Positions 32,526 to 41,559 of a DNA stretch of 64,000 nucleotides are shown here, one piece after another. The DNA lies in contig NZ_JAEKFH010000005.1 in the NCBI RefSeq assembly GCF_016650695.1, positions 372,001-436,000 on the forward strand, read 5' to 3'. The translations under genes and the position numbers were made by a program. Source of the DNA: Pseudomonas sp. TH41 (lineage in GTDB: Bacteria > Pseudomonadota > Gammaproteobacteria > Pseudomonadales > Pseudomonadaceae). Position 1 is the stretch's first letter. Every line of letters starts with the position of its first letter. The notes below the pieces were generated by a model. That model was given only the letters and a program-made list of their open reading frames with translations. It was not told where the DNA came from and searched no databases.

Positions 32526-34055
32526 ATGAACCGTAGCGACGTATTGATCATCGGCGCCGGCCCCACCGGGCTGGTGCTGGCGCTATGGCTGAGCAAACTG
32601 GGGGTACGCGTGCGGATTATCGACAAGACGTCGACCGCCGGCACCACGTCCCGGGCACTGGCCGTCCAGGCACGGACGCTGGAACTCTACCGTCAGCTCG
32701 ACCTCAGCGATGCCATTGTGCGCGACGGCCATCGCGTGGCAGCCGCCAATTTCTGGGTCAAGGGCGAACCCGTGGCGCGGCTGCCGCTCACCCGCATCGG
32801 CGAGGGTTTGACGCCCTATGCGTTCCTCGAGATTTTCCCCCAGGACGAGCACGAACGGCTACTGATAGACCGCCTGGAAGCCTTTGGCATCAGGGTTGAG
32901 CGCAACACTGAACTGGAAAGCTTCGAGGAAACCGGCGACGGTATCACTGCCCATCTGCGTCTGCCCGATGGCCAGCAGGAAACCTGCCAGGCCTGTTACG
33001 TCGCGGGTTGTGACGGTGCCCGGTCGATTGTGCGCAAGACCCTCGACACGGGATTTCCCGGCGGCACCTACCAGCAGATTTTCTACGTGGCGGATGTGCA
33101 AGCCAGCGGCCCGGCGTTCAACGGCGAACTGCACGTGGACCTCGATGAAGCGGATTTTCTCGCGGTGTTTCCATTGGCGGGCGACGGTCGTGCGCGGCTG
33201 ATCGGCACCGTGCGCGATGAACGTGCCGAGCATGCCGAAGCCCTGCGATTCGAAGACGTCAGCAGTCGCGCTATCGAGCATATGAAGGTGCACATCGAAC
33301 AGGTGAACTGGTTCTCGACCTACCGGGTGCATCATCGGGTGGCGGATCACTTTCGCAAAGGGCGCGCATTTCTGTTGGGCGACGCTGCGCATGTCCACAG
33401 CCCGGCGGGTGGCCAGGGCATGAACACAGGAATCGGCGATGCCATCAACCTGGCGTGGAAACTCGCCGCCGTATTGAGCGGTGGTGCCGAGGCTAAATTA
33501 CTCGACACCTACGAAACCGAGCGCATCGCTTTTGCGCGAAAACTGGTGGCGACGACCGACCGGGTGTTCAGTTTCGTCACCGCCGAAGGCCGCATGGCCG
33601 ATGTACTGCGCACTCGCCTGGCACCGTTCGTGATCCCCAAAATGGCCTCGTTCGAGACGACCCGCGAGTTCCTGTTTCGCACGGTGTCGCAGGTCACCCT
33701 GAATTATCGCGGGACGCCCTTGAGCACCGGCGTTGCCGGTCACGTTCATGGCGGTGATCGATTGCCCTGGGCGCACGACGGTGAAGGGGACAATTTCGAA
33801 TCGCTGAGGTGTCCGACCTGGCAGGTGCATGTGTATGGCGACACCAGCGACGAAATGATCGCCTGGTGCGTCGAGCACCATTTGCCGCTGCATGTGTTTG
33901 ACTGGCGGCCGGCGTTTGATGCAGCAGGCCTGGGGCGTAACGGGTTTTATCTATTGCGGCCGGATACGTACGTGGCGATTGCCGAAACGTGCTCGGACCC
34001 GAAAGTGATCGAGCGGTATTTCCGGGCTCACGGGATCAGGCCTTTTTTTGGCTGA
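32526..34055 (+). CDS. FAD-dependent aromatic-hydroxylase-type monooxygenase
   Basis: 509 aa. Group A flavoprotein hydroxylase: GxGxxG dinucleotide motif IIGAGPTGLVLALWLSKLG at the N terminus, the central DG motif CDGARSIVRKTL (about 160) and the GD motif LLGDAAHVHSPAGGQGMNTG (about 285), plus a C-terminal thioredoxin-like domain. Uses NAD(P)H and O2 to hydroxylate an aromatic or polyketide-like substrate, which the context does not reveal. Divergent from the DUF1615 gene; GAGGACGAGCGC precedes the ATG. Confidence 0.9.
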   Translation: MNRSDVLIIGAGPTGLVLALWLSKLGVRVRIIDKTSTAGTTSRALAVQARTLELYRQLDLSDAIVRDGHRVAAANFWVKGEPVARLPLTRIGEGLTPYAFLEIFPQDEHERLLIDRLEAFGIRVERNTELESFEETGDGITAHLRLPDGQQETCQACYVAGCDGARSIVRKTLDTGFPGGTYQQIFYVADVQASGPAFNGELHVDLDEADFLAVFPLAGDGRARLIGTVRDERAEHAEALRFEDVSSRAIEHMKVHIEQVNWFSTYRVHHRVADHFRKGRAFLLGDAAHVHSPAGGQGMNTGIGDAINLAWKLAAVLSGGAEAKLLDTYETERIAFARKLVATTDRVFSFVTAEGRMADVLRTRLAPFVIPKMASFETTREFLFRTVSQVTLNYRGTPLSTGVAGHVHGGDRLPWAHDGEGDNFESLRCPTWQVHVYGDTSDEMIAWCVEHHLPLHVFDWRPAFDAAGLGRNGFYLLRPDTYVAIAETCSDPKVIERYFRAHGIRPFFG

Positions 34056-34064
34056 ACAGAACGT

Positions 34065-34144
34065 CAAAAGATCGCAGCCTGCGGCAGCTCCTACAGGGTG
34101 AACACCCTTCCCATGCAGGAGCTGCCGCAGGCTGCGATCTTTTG
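34065..34144. repeat. Family B palindromic repeat pair
   Basis: Arms CAAAAGATCGCAGCCTGCGG and complement around a 20-base centre, between the convergent hydroxylase and hemB genes. One position inside the right arm differs (GCAGGAG for GTAGGAG). Confidence 0.9.
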
Positions 34145-34152
34145 ATCTTTTT

Positions 34153-35127
34153 TTAGATCCCTGCCAACGCCAGGTCCATCGCAAAGTAGGTAAAGATCAA
34201 ATCCGCCCCTGCCCGCTTGATTGCGCCAAGACTCTCGCGGACCACACGCCCCTCATCAATCGCCCCCGCCTGCGCGGCGAACTTGATCATCGCGTACTCG
34301 CCGCTCACCTGATACGCCGACAGCGGCAAACGCGACACTTCACGAATATCGCGGATGATGTCCAGATACGCACCGGCCGGTTTGACCATCAGCGCATCGG
34401 CGCCTTCCTGCTCGTCCAGCAGTGACTCGCGCACTGCTTCGCGGCGGTTCATCGGGTTCATCTGATAGCTTTTGCGGTCGCCCTTGAGCGCACTGCCGCC
34501 GGCTTCACGGAACGGGCCGTAGAGTGCCGAGGCAAATTTGGTCGAATAGGCCATGATCGCGGTCTGGCTGAAACCGGCGTCATCGAGCGCCCGACGAATC
34601 GCCTGGACCTGGCCATCCATGGCGGCCGACGGGGCAATCACGTCAGCACCGGCACGGGCGGCGGCCACGGCTTGTTTGCCGAGGTTGATCAGGGTCTGGT
34701 CGTTGTCGACTTCGTGGTGGTGCAACACGCCGCAATGGCCGTGGTCGGTGTACTCACAGAAACACGTGTCGGACATCACGATCATCTCCGGCACCGCGTC
34801 CTTGGCGATACGCGACATGCGCGACACCAGGCCGTTGTCGCTCCAGGTGTCGCTGCCGTTGCTGTCCAGGTGATGGGACACACCGAACGTCATCACCGAC
34901 TTGATACCGGCCCGGGCATAACGTTCGATCTCGCCGGCCAGTTTCGACTCTGGAATGCGCACCACGCCGGGCATGCTCTTGATCGGCACGAAATCGTCGA
35001 TTTCTTCTTCGACGAAAATCGGCAGGACCAGGTCGTTCAGACTGAATTCGGTTTCCTGGAACAGGCTGCGCAGGCTCGCATTGCGGCGCAGACGGCGTGG
35101 ACGTGCTTCGGGGAACTGACTGGACAT
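34153..35127 (-). CDS. hemB: Delta-aminolevulinic acid dehydratase, zinc-type HemB
   Basis: 324 aa; condenses two 5-aminolevulinates to porphobilinogen. Schiff-base lysines are in SYSTKFAS-like AYSTKFASALYG and LMVKPAGAYLD. The metal loop SDTCFCEYTDHGHCGV has all three cysteines of the zinc-dependent form, as in E. coli, whereas the well-studied P. aeruginosa HemB is magnesium-dependent with Asp/Ala in these places. The sequence is strikingly enterobacterial in type. AGGA lies 8 bases before the ATG. Probably a second hemB in this genome, or an alternative form. Confidence 0.94.
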   Translation of the reverse strand: MSSQFPEARPRRLRRNASLRSLFQETEFSLNDLVLPIFVEEEIDDFVPIKSMPGVVRIPESKLAGEIERYARAGIKSVMTFGVSHHLDSNGSDTWSDNGLVSRMSRIAKDAVPEMIVMSDTCFCEYTDHGHCGVLHHHEVDNDQTLINLGKQAVAAARAGADVIAPSAAMDGQVQAIRRALDDAGFSQTAIMAYSTKFASALYGPFREAGGSALKGDRKSYQMNPMNRREAVRESLLDEQEGADALMVKPAGAYLDIIRDIREVSRLPLSAYQVSGEYAMIKFAAQAGAIDEGRVVRESLGAIKRAGADLIFTYFAMDLALAGI

Positions 35128-35252
35128 GAAATTTCCTGAAAAACGGAGGACGAGACAAAAGTGGCAGGGGCGAAGCTTATGCCCGGTTCGCCGTCAGGTA
35201 CACATCTCAAGTGCGGAACAAACCCTTACCGCTTTGGCAATAATCGATACTG

Positions 35253-35384
35253 TGTAGGAGCGAGCTTGCTCGCGATGGACGTCAACGATCACGCGTGCGA
35301 TCTGGATAACCGCGTTGCTCTTACATTTCTCGCGAGCAAGCTCGCTCCTACACGGTCGAACGCAGGCTCGGCAGCTGCTACAAG
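35253..35384. repeat. Family A pair plus adjoining half of a family C element
   Basis: Arms TGTAGGAGCGAGCTTGCTCG (35253 on) and complement (to 35353), followed by GAACGCAGGCTCGGCAGCTG ending in CTACAAG, a family C right arm. The CTA at 35378-35380 is the stop of the PhzF gene read on the minus strand. Confidence 0.85.
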
Positions 35385-36220
35385 GTTAACGTGCCGGTAA
35401 TACACGTCACCACAGAACCGCCGATCCAGATCTCATCCCCCACCTGATCGACCTGAATTCGGCCGGCGCGGCCCATGGTCAGGCCCTGGCTGACAACGTA
35501 CGACGCCGGCGCCAACCCTTCGCTGAGCAGCCATTGGGCGATTCCGGCGTTCAAGCTGCCTGTGGCGGGGTCTTCCGGCATGCCGTCGCCGGAGATGAAC
35601 GCCCGCACTTCGAATTGCGCGTCATCGCCATCGCGTTCGGCATTCCACGGTGCAATCACCCCCACCGCGAGGCCCAGCATTTGCGAATGATCCGGCTGCA
35701 AGCCGAGTACCTGATTCCGATCCTCGACCATCACCGCCAGCCAGCCGGCGCCATTATCGACCCACTGCGCCCGGACAATCGCGCCCGACTCCAGCCCCAG
35801 TCCACGGCGCACACGCTCCACCACGTCAACCTCCACCGGCCCGGTTCTGATCAGTGGCGGCGCAAGAAACGCCAGTTCCGCGCCTTGCCTGCGGACTCGT
35901 ACCAGCCCCACACCGCACTCCTGAATGATCTCTGCGCCCTTGGGCACACCACCGGCTTCCAGCCAGGCGTGGCAAGTGCCCAAGGTCGGGTGTCCGGCGA
36001 ATGGCAACTCGTTCAGGGTCGTGAATATTCGTACCCGATAGTCGGCCCGGGGATCACGCGGTTCGAGCACGAAGGTGGTTTCACTGAGATTGCTCCAGGT
36101 GGCAAACGCCGCCATGCGCTCATCGCTGAGCTCATCGGCGCCGAACACTACCGCCAGCGGGTTGCCCCCGAGTGCAACGCGGCTGAAGACATCGACTTGC
36201 TTGAAATCAAAGCTACTCAT
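35378..36220 (-). CDS. PhzF family isomerase-like protein
   Basis: 280 aa with the diaminopimelate-epimerase-like double barrel of the PhzF family. The catalytic Glu is in WSNLSETTFVL (about residue 47); the family motifs LPFAGHPTLGTCHAWLE and EDPATGSLNAGIAQWL are present. PhzF itself isomerises a phenazine precursor, but stand-alone paralogues such as this one, with no other phz gene nearby, have unknown substrates. The stop lies in an adjoining repeat arm. 18 bases separate it from the upstream glutathione transferase gene, so they may form one unit. Confidence 0.9.
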   Translation of the reverse strand: MSSFDFKQVDVFSRVALGGNPLAVVFGADELSDERMAAFATWSNLSETTFVLEPRDPRADYRVRIFTTLNELPFAGHPTLGTCHAWLEAGGVPKGAEIIQECGVGLVRVRRQGAELAFLAPPLIRTGPVEVDVVERVRRGLGLESGAIVRAQWVDNGAGWLAVMVEDRNQVLGLQPDHSQMLGLAVGVIAPWNAERDGDDAQFEVRAFISGDGMPEDPATGSLNAGIAQWLLSEGLAPASYVVSQGLTMGRAGRIQVDQVGDEIWIGGSVVTCITGTLTL

Positions 36221-36238
36221 GGCCGTCCCTGGTCCTGA

Positions 36239-36952
36239 TCAAATGGAATCGTTTGGCTTGGGGATTTCCAGCCCGCGCTTCACCGCCGGCCGCGCCAGGA
36301 AGCGTTCCAGCACCCGCGTGACATTGGGGAAATTCTGAATACCCACCAGATCGCCGGCCTCATAGAAGCCGATCAAGTTGCGTACCCAGGGAAAGGTCGC
36401 AATGTCGGCGATGGTGTAACGCTCGCCCATGATCCAGTCGCGACCTTGCAGGCGCCCATCAAGAACGCTCAACAACCTTTTACTTTCATCGACGTAACGA
36501 TCACGGGGACGTTTGTCCTCGTAGTCCTTGCCGGCGAATTTGTTGAAGAACCCGAGCTGGCCGAACATCGGCCCGATCCCCCCCATCTGAAACATCAGCC
36601 ACTGGATCGTCTCGTAACGCGCCGCCGACTCCTGAGCCAGCAGTTGTCCGCTTTTGTCAGCGAGGTAAATCAGAATCGCCCCCGACTCGAACAATGCCAG
36701 GGGTTGGTCGTCCGGGCCATGAGGGTCGAGGATGGCCGGGATCTTGTTGTTGGGGTTCAGCGACAGAAACGCGGGAGACATTTGATCGTTGGTGTCAAAA
36801 CCGACGCGATGCGGCTCGTAGGGCAGGCCGATCTCTTCGAGCATGATCGAGACTTTGACGCCGTTGGGGGTCGGCAGGGAGTACAGCTGAATCCACTCCG
36901 GGTACTGGGCCGGCCATTTTTGGGTGATGGGGAACGCAGACAGATCGGTCAT
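36239..36952 (-). CDS. Glutathione S-transferase, YghU/Nu-class-like
   Basis: 237 aa. N-terminal extension, then thioredoxin fold with LYSLPTPNGVKVSIMLEEIG, NPNNKIPAILDP and ALFESGAILIYLADKSG, then a helical domain with QWLMFQMGGIGPMFGQLGFF. The pattern TPNG in the active-site loop resembles Nu-class enzymes that bind two glutathiones and reduce disulphides. The start at ATG 36952 is chosen over GTG 36964; neither has a clear ribosome site. Confidence 0.9.
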   Translation of the reverse strand: MTDLSAFPITQKWPAQYPEWIQLYSLPTPNGVKVSIMLEEIGLPYEPHRVGFDTNDQMSPAFLSLNPNNKIPAILDPHGPDDQPLALFESGAILIYLADKSGQLLAQESAARYETIQWLMFQMGGIGPMFGQLGFFNKFAGKDYEDKRPRDRYVDESKRLLSVLDGRLQGRDWIMGERYTIADIATFPWVRNLIGFYEAGDLVGIQNFPNVTRVLERFLARPAVKRGLEIPKPNDSI

Positions 36953-36991
36953 GGGAGAATCCACGAAGAAATTGGAGAGTGTCGATCATAA

Positions 36992-37082
36992 TGTAGGAGC
37001 TGCCGAAGGCTGCGATCTTTTGTCTTTATCAATGTTGCTGATGAGAAAGATCAAAAGATCGCAGCCTTCGGCAGCTCCTACA
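36992..37082. repeat. Family B palindromic repeat pair
   Basis: Arms TGTAGGAGCTGCCGAAGGCT and complement, with GATCTTTTG and its partner inside. Confidence 0.92.
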
Positions 37083-37147
37083 CGTGTACTGTGTCCATAA
37101 ATGCGCAATATCATGTCGATAACCTCTGCTGCACATTTTGCGGAATC

Positions 37148-37175
37148 GAACCAAACGGGCTTCAGAGGACTCTGA
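37148..37175 (+). promoter_or_regulatory. Candidate AlgU/RpoE-type promoter
   Basis: GAACCA, 17 bases, TCTGA resembles the AlgU consensus GAACTT-N16/17-TCTGA. It lies 117 bases before the phosphatase start. Only a motif match by eye. Confidence 0.35.
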
Positions 37176-37291
37176 GTACCGCCCTTTAGGAAACGGACCG
37201 GCTTAACGACATGGAAAACACCCAGTGCTCGGAGCTTGCGGTGTAAAGGTTTGTCAGCCTTAATCGAATGCGCCGAAGAACCCTTTATTCA

Positions 37292-37966
37292 ATGAAGAAC
37301 CCTTTGAACTTCGTCCAACACTTCAAACATCGCGCGTATGTTGTCCTGTCTGCCCTGTTGGCTGCCGGCGCACTTTTCCTGTTCCTGGAATCCAGTGACA
37401 GTCGCGCGCAACCGGTAGACGGCACCCAGACGCTGGTATTCCTGCGCCACGCGGAGAAACCCGCCGGAGGCCTGGGCCAGCTCAATTGCCAGGGATTCAA
37501 TCGCGCCATCGACCTGGCCACCTTGCTGCCGGAAAAATTCGGCAAGGCCAATTACGTGTTCGCGGCCAACCCGACGCGCAATGTCGAGGAAGGTGAACTC
37601 GACAATTCCTACAGTTACATCCGGCCTTTGATGACCATCAGCCCCAGCGCGATCAAGCTCGGGTTGCCGGTGAACATCAATTTCTCGGCCAACGACACCA
37701 GCGACCTGGCCGAGGAACTGCTGCTCGACAAGTATCACAACTCGGTCATCTACACCGCGTGGTCCCACGGCTATTTGCCGGAGCTGATCAACAAGGTCGC
37801 CGGGGAAGCCGTCGGCAAGAAACAAAACATCACCGACGACTGGGCGTCCAGCGATTACGACTCGCTGTACGTGCTTACCCTGACGTGGCACAACGGCAAG
37901 GCCAGTCTGGTCAGCCATAGCTACAAACAGGGCCTGGATAATGGTTCGCAGGTCTGTCCGACATAA
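37292..37966 (+). CDS. Histidine phosphatase family protein, exported
   Basis: 224 aa. Signal or anchor helix (about 14-34, VVLSALLAAGALFLFL), then the histidine phosphatase fold with LRHAEKPAGG (nucleophilic His) and the second His in YTAWSHGYLPELI. The usual RHG reads RHA, common in periplasmic members. ATG 37292 is preferred to 37268 for its position before the signal helix. The substrate, a phospho-monoester in the periplasm, is unknown. 92 bases before the permease gene. Confidence 0.82.
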   Translation: MKNPLNFVQHFKHRAYVVLSALLAAGALFLFLESSDSRAQPVDGTQTLVFLRHAEKPAGGLGQLNCQGFNRAIDLATLLPEKFGKANYVFAANPTRNVEEGELDNSYSYIRPLMTISPSAIKLGLPVNINFSANDTSDLAEELLLDKYHNSVIYTAWSHGYLPELINKVAGEAVGKKQNITDDWASSDYDSLYVLTLTWHNGKASLVSHSYKQGLDNGSQVCPT

Positions 37967-38058
37967 GTCTCGGCCGCGTCCCACAAATGGTGGCGACTAC
38001 GGGTTCCGGGGGCTGGACTATCCTGTACGCATCTCCCCCTCTCGAGCGGAACCTCTCC

Positions 38059-39114
38059 ATGTCACTTTCAAGCGCAGCTGTCCCCTCCAGGGGTTGGTCG
38101 TTCTGGTGGAAACCCGCCCTGTTTATCCTGGTGGCCTGTATCGGCCTCTACTACGTCAAATGGTCGCCTTATTACGCGAAAGCATTCCTCGCGGCTGACA
38201 ACCACAGCATCGGCGCCTCTATTCTCAACGATGCACAAACCGCTCCCCTGACTGCCGCGCTGACCTACGCCAAGGTGTATTTCCTGGCGATCTGGAAAGC
38301 TGCCGTGCTGGCGGTGATCCTTGGTTCTCTCCTGCAAGTACTGGTCCCGCGAGACTGGTTGCTGCGCCTGTTTGGCCGAGCCGGTTTTGCGTCGACCCTG
38401 CGCGGAGGTCTGTTCGCCCTGCCGGGGATGATGTGCTCGTGCTGCGCCGCCCCGGTGGCCGCCGGCATGCGCCGTTCGAATGTATCGGTCGGCGCGGCGC
38501 TGGCGTTCTGGATCGGCAACCCGGTGCTCAACCCGGCCACCCTGGTGTTCATGGGCTTCGTGCTGGGTTGGGGCTTCACGGCGTTGCGTCTGGTGGCGGG
38601 GATTGTTCTGGTGTTTGGTGTGTCGATGATCGCTCAGCGCATCGCCGGCCCTGAGGTGTTGCCGGAAGCCGCTGTCGAAGCAGTGGCCGACGCCAGCGAA
38701 AAGGATACGCAACCGTTCCTGACCCGCTGGGGCCGGACATTGTGGCAATTATTCTGGAGCACCATCCCTATCTACATCCTGGCAGTCCTGGTGCTGGGCG
38801 CAGTGCGGGTCTGGGTGTTTCCGCACATTGATGGCGCCATGGCCAACAGCCTGTTGTGGCTGGTGCCGCTGGCGATCATCGGCACGCTGTTTGTGATCCC
38901 CACCGCCGCTGAGATCCCCATCGTGCAAACCATGATGACGCTGGGCATGGGCATCGCCCCGGCGGTCGCACTGTTGATGACCCTGCCGAGCATCAGCCTG
39001 CCGTCACTGCTGATGCTGCGTAAGGATTTCGATGCCAGGGTGCTGGTGAGCGTGGCGTTGATGACCATGGTGATTGGTGTGGTCAGCGGGGTGATCGGGG
39101 CTGCGTTGCTCTAG
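38059..39114 (+). CDS. COG0701/DUF318-type permease
   Basis: 351 aa with about eight to nine membrane helices. The signature is PGMMCSCCAAPVAAGMRRSN and FWIGNPVLNPATLVFMGFVL, seen in the COG0701 permease family that includes the organoarsenical pump ArsP; the CSCC pair in a membrane turn may bind a thiophilic metal or metalloid. ATG 38059 begins MSLSSAAV; an upstream frame from 37987 lacks support. The transported solute is unknown. Confidence 0.85.
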   Translation: MSLSSAAVPSRGWSFWWKPALFILVACIGLYYVKWSPYYAKAFLAADNHSIGASILNDAQTAPLTAALTYAKVYFLAIWKAAVLAVILGSLLQVLVPRDWLLRLFGRAGFASTLRGGLFALPGMMCSCCAAPVAAGMRRSNVSVGAALAFWIGNPVLNPATLVFMGFVLGWGFTALRLVAGIVLVFGVSMIAQRIAGPEVLPEAAVEAVADASEKDTQPFLTRWGRTLWQLFWSTIPIYILAVLVLGAVRVWVFPHIDGAMANSLLWLVPLAIIGTLFVIPTAAEIPIVQTMMTLGMGIAPAVALLMTLPSISLPSLLMLRKDFDARVLVSVALMTMVIGVVSGVIGAALL

Positions 39115-39132
39115 ATTTACTGCGCCTGTAAG

Positions 39133-39219
39133 GGCCCCTTCGCGAGCAAGCCCGCTCCCACACTGGTTTTGTGAACACCACAGAACCAGTGTGGGAGCGG
39201 GCTTGCTCGCGAAGGGGCC
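39133..39219. repeat. Family A palindromic repeat pair, inverted order
   Basis: Arms GGCCCCTTCGCGAGCAAGCC and complement. Here the GTGGGAG ends face the centre, the opposite order to most copies, giving a tight hairpin. Lies between convergent genes. Confidence 0.9.
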
Positions 39220-39232
39220 AGCAAAAACAACA

Positions 39233-40336
39233 TCACCCTCGCTGACTAACACGCTCCCGAAGGTACTCAAGAACAGCACCCCGCTCCCCGGAAAACTCGA
39301 TCCGTGCCCCCTTCTTCTCCCGCTGGAACGCATACATCGGGTCGTAATACTCGCAGAGTAACCCTTCAATCCAGCCCCGGTGCAGGTCCACTGCCCCGCT
39401 GCTCGCCTGTTCCGCCAGCGCGTCTTCCATCAAAATCAGCATCCGCCGATGACGTTCGCCGCCCAGTCGTTTTTGAACATTGTTCAGACTCGCCAACAAG
39501 CGCTCGGAAAATAGCGAGAAGCCTTCATCGCCATAGACGCCAATGAACTCGGCACACAAATCCACCACGTAATCGCGCAAGATCCTCTCGACTCGCCCTT
39601 CCAGGCTGTCTTCAAGCCAGACCATCGGAAACTGCTGCATGCCCTGAAACAGTGGCAGCGGCAAGGCGCAACTGCCGACCATGCGACTCTCGTCTTCCAG
39701 TACAAACTGTTCGATGCCGTGGTTGCGCTTCTTCAGCACGTCCACCGCCAGCCGGTTTTCAAAGTCGATGTTGGAAGGTTGGCCCGTCGCGCGTTTGCCG
39801 AAACTGGAGCCTCGATGATTGGCGTGACCTTCAAGGTCCAGCCCGTTGCTCAACTGCGTGAGCACTTCGGTCTTGCCGGTGCCGGTCATGCCACCCAGCA
39901 ACACGAATTCGCATTGGGCAACCGCCTGATCGATCGTCTCCAGCAAGAAAGTGCGCATGGCCTTATAGCCGCCACCAACCCGCGGGTAGTCGATACCCGC
40001 CTCGTCCTTGAGCCACTGCTGGACGATCTGCGAGCGCAAGCCGCCGCGAAAACAATACACATAACCCTCAGGATGCGCCCGGGCAAAATCGGCCCAGGCC
40101 TGAATACGTCCGGCCTTGATTTCACCCGACACCAATTGATGCCCCAGCGTAATGGCTGCTTGCTGACCGTGGTGTTTGTAACACGTGCCAACCCGTTGTC
40201 GCTCCAGATCGTTCATGAGCGGCAGGTTGATCACGCCGGGGAAAGCGCCTTTGTGAAACTCGACCGGCGCGCGGGCATCCATCATCGGCCGATCGTTGAG
40301 AAAGATGTCGCGGTAATCGGTGAATTCGATGGGCAT
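39233..40336 (-). CDS. mnmH: tRNA 2-selenouridine synthase MnmH (SelU)
   Basis: 367 aa. N-terminal rhodanese domain with the catalytic Cys in YCFRGGLRSQIV (about residue 97) and a C-terminal P-loop domain with GGMTGTGKTEVL (Walker A). It geranylates and then selenates the 2-thiouridine at the wobble base of tRNA-Lys, Glu and Gln, using selenophosphate. Its start overlaps the selD stop by one base, so the donor and user of selenophosphate are coupled. Confidence 0.96.
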   Translation of the reverse strand: MPIEFTDYRDIFLNDRPMMDARAPVEFHKGAFPGVINLPLMNDLERQRVGTCYKHHGQQAAITLGHQLVSGEIKAGRIQAWADFARAHPEGYVYCFRGGLRSQIVQQWLKDEAGIDYPRVGGGYKAMRTFLLETIDQAVAQCEFVLLGGMTGTGKTEVLTQLSNGLDLEGHANHRGSSFGKRATGQPSNIDFENRLAVDVLKKRNHGIEQFVLEDESRMVGSCALPLPLFQGMQQFPMVWLEDSLEGRVERILRDYVVDLCAEFIGVYGDEGFSLFSERLLASLNNVQKRLGGERHRRMLILMEDALAEQASSGAVDLHRGWIEGLLCEYYDPMYAFQREKKGARIEFSGERGAVLEYLRERVSQRG

Positions 40337-41370
40337 CAGAACACCTCGACCGCGCGGCTCTGTCGCTCAACCAATTCGCCGATCGGCGCCAGGGTCAGAC
40401 CCAACTCGGCGGCCACCTTGAGGAATTGCTCATTGCCCTCAGGGGTGACGGCGATCAGCAACCCACCGCTGGTCTGGGGATCGCAGAGCACTTGTTTATG
40501 CAGCTCCTGGAGACCACCGACCTTGCTCGCGTAGCTGTCAAAATTGCGCAGCGTCCCGCCCGGAACGCAACCCTGCTCAAGGTAATACTCGACACCCGGC
40601 AGGCGCGGCACACGGTCATATTCGATACGGGCAGACAGGTTGCTGCCGTCGGCCATTTCCACCAGGTGGCCGAGCAGGCCGAAACCGGTGACGTCGGTCA
40701 TCGCGGTCACGCACTCGAGTTTGCCGAAACGGCTACCGGGTTTGTTCAGGGTACACATCCAGTCGCGGGCCAGACCGATGTCGCCATCGCGCAATTTTCC
40801 CTTTTTCTCGGCGGTGGTGAGGATGCCGATTCCCAGGGGTTTGGTGAGATAAAGCAGGCAACCGGCCGTGGCGGTGTCATTGCGTTTCATGTGGCGCTTT
40901 TCCACCAGCCCGGTGACCGCCAGGCCGAAAATCGGCTCCGGCGCATCGATCGAGTGCCCGCCGGCCAGCGGAATGCCTGCTTCGTCGCAGACCGAACGCC
41001 CACCGCGTATGACTTCACGGGCAATCTCCGGGGCCAGCACATTGACCGGCCAGCCGAGGATCGCGATCGCCATCAACGGATCGCCGCCCATGGCGTAGAT
41101 ATCACTGATTGCATTGGTGGCGGCGATGCGGCCGAAATCGAACGGGTCGTCGACGATCGGCATAAAAAAGTCGGTGGTCGAGACGACACCACGTTCTTCA
41201 TCAATGGAATAGACGGCTGCGTCATCGCGGGAGGCATTGCCCACCCAAAGTTTCGGATCAAGGTTCTGCGCCCCGCTGCCGGCCAAAATCACCTCCAGCA
41301 CCTGGGGAGAAATCTTGCAGCCACACCCTGCACCGTGGCTGTACTGGGTCAGGCGGATCGGCTCGTTCAT
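40336..41370 (-). CDS. selD: Selenophosphate synthase SelD
   Basis: 344 aa; makes selenophosphate from selenide and ATP. ATG 41370 (MNEPIRLTQYSHGAGCGCKI). The catalytic Cys and Lys are in AGCGCKISP, so it is the Cys rather than the selenocysteine form. ATP-site glycines lie in FGLLGHLVEMAD and DPQTSGGLLIAV. Cotranscribed with mnmH. Confidence 0.96.
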   Translation of the reverse strand: MNEPIRLTQYSHGAGCGCKISPQVLEVILAGSGAQNLDPKLWVGNASRDDAAVYSIDEERGVVSTTDFFMPIVDDPFDFGRIAATNAISDIYAMGGDPLMAIAILGWPVNVLAPEIAREVIRGGRSVCDEAGIPLAGGHSIDAPEPIFGLAVTGLVEKRHMKRNDTATAGCLLYLTKPLGIGILTTAEKKGKLRDGDIGLARDWMCTLNKPGSRFGKLECVTAMTDVTGFGLLGHLVEMADGSNLSARIEYDRVPRLPGVEYYLEQGCVPGGTLRNFDSYASKVGGLQELHKQVLCDPQTSGGLLIAVTPEGNEQFLKVAAELGLTLAPIGELVERQSRAVEVF

Positions 41371-41559
41371 GGGGGCACCTCGTGAAGTCAAGGTGACCGA
41401 TTCTAGCAGAGCCCGGCTGCGCGAACCTCTGCGCACCCGCAAGCCGCGATCTTTTGCGCCGGACACACTGCCCGCAGTGGTCGGGTTATTCCTCCTTTGG
41501 TTACACTACGCCGCCGCAGCTCGGGGAGCTTGCCTGAAGATTACGGGGGTGACATCACA

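Larger units (their letters stand above)
36953..37291. other. Intergenic stretch with a repeat and a candidate promoter
   Basis: 339 bases between divergent genes. Holds a family B pair at 36992-37082 and a possible AlgU-type promoter at 37148-37175; no open frame with a ribosome site was found in the remainder. Confidence 0.5.
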
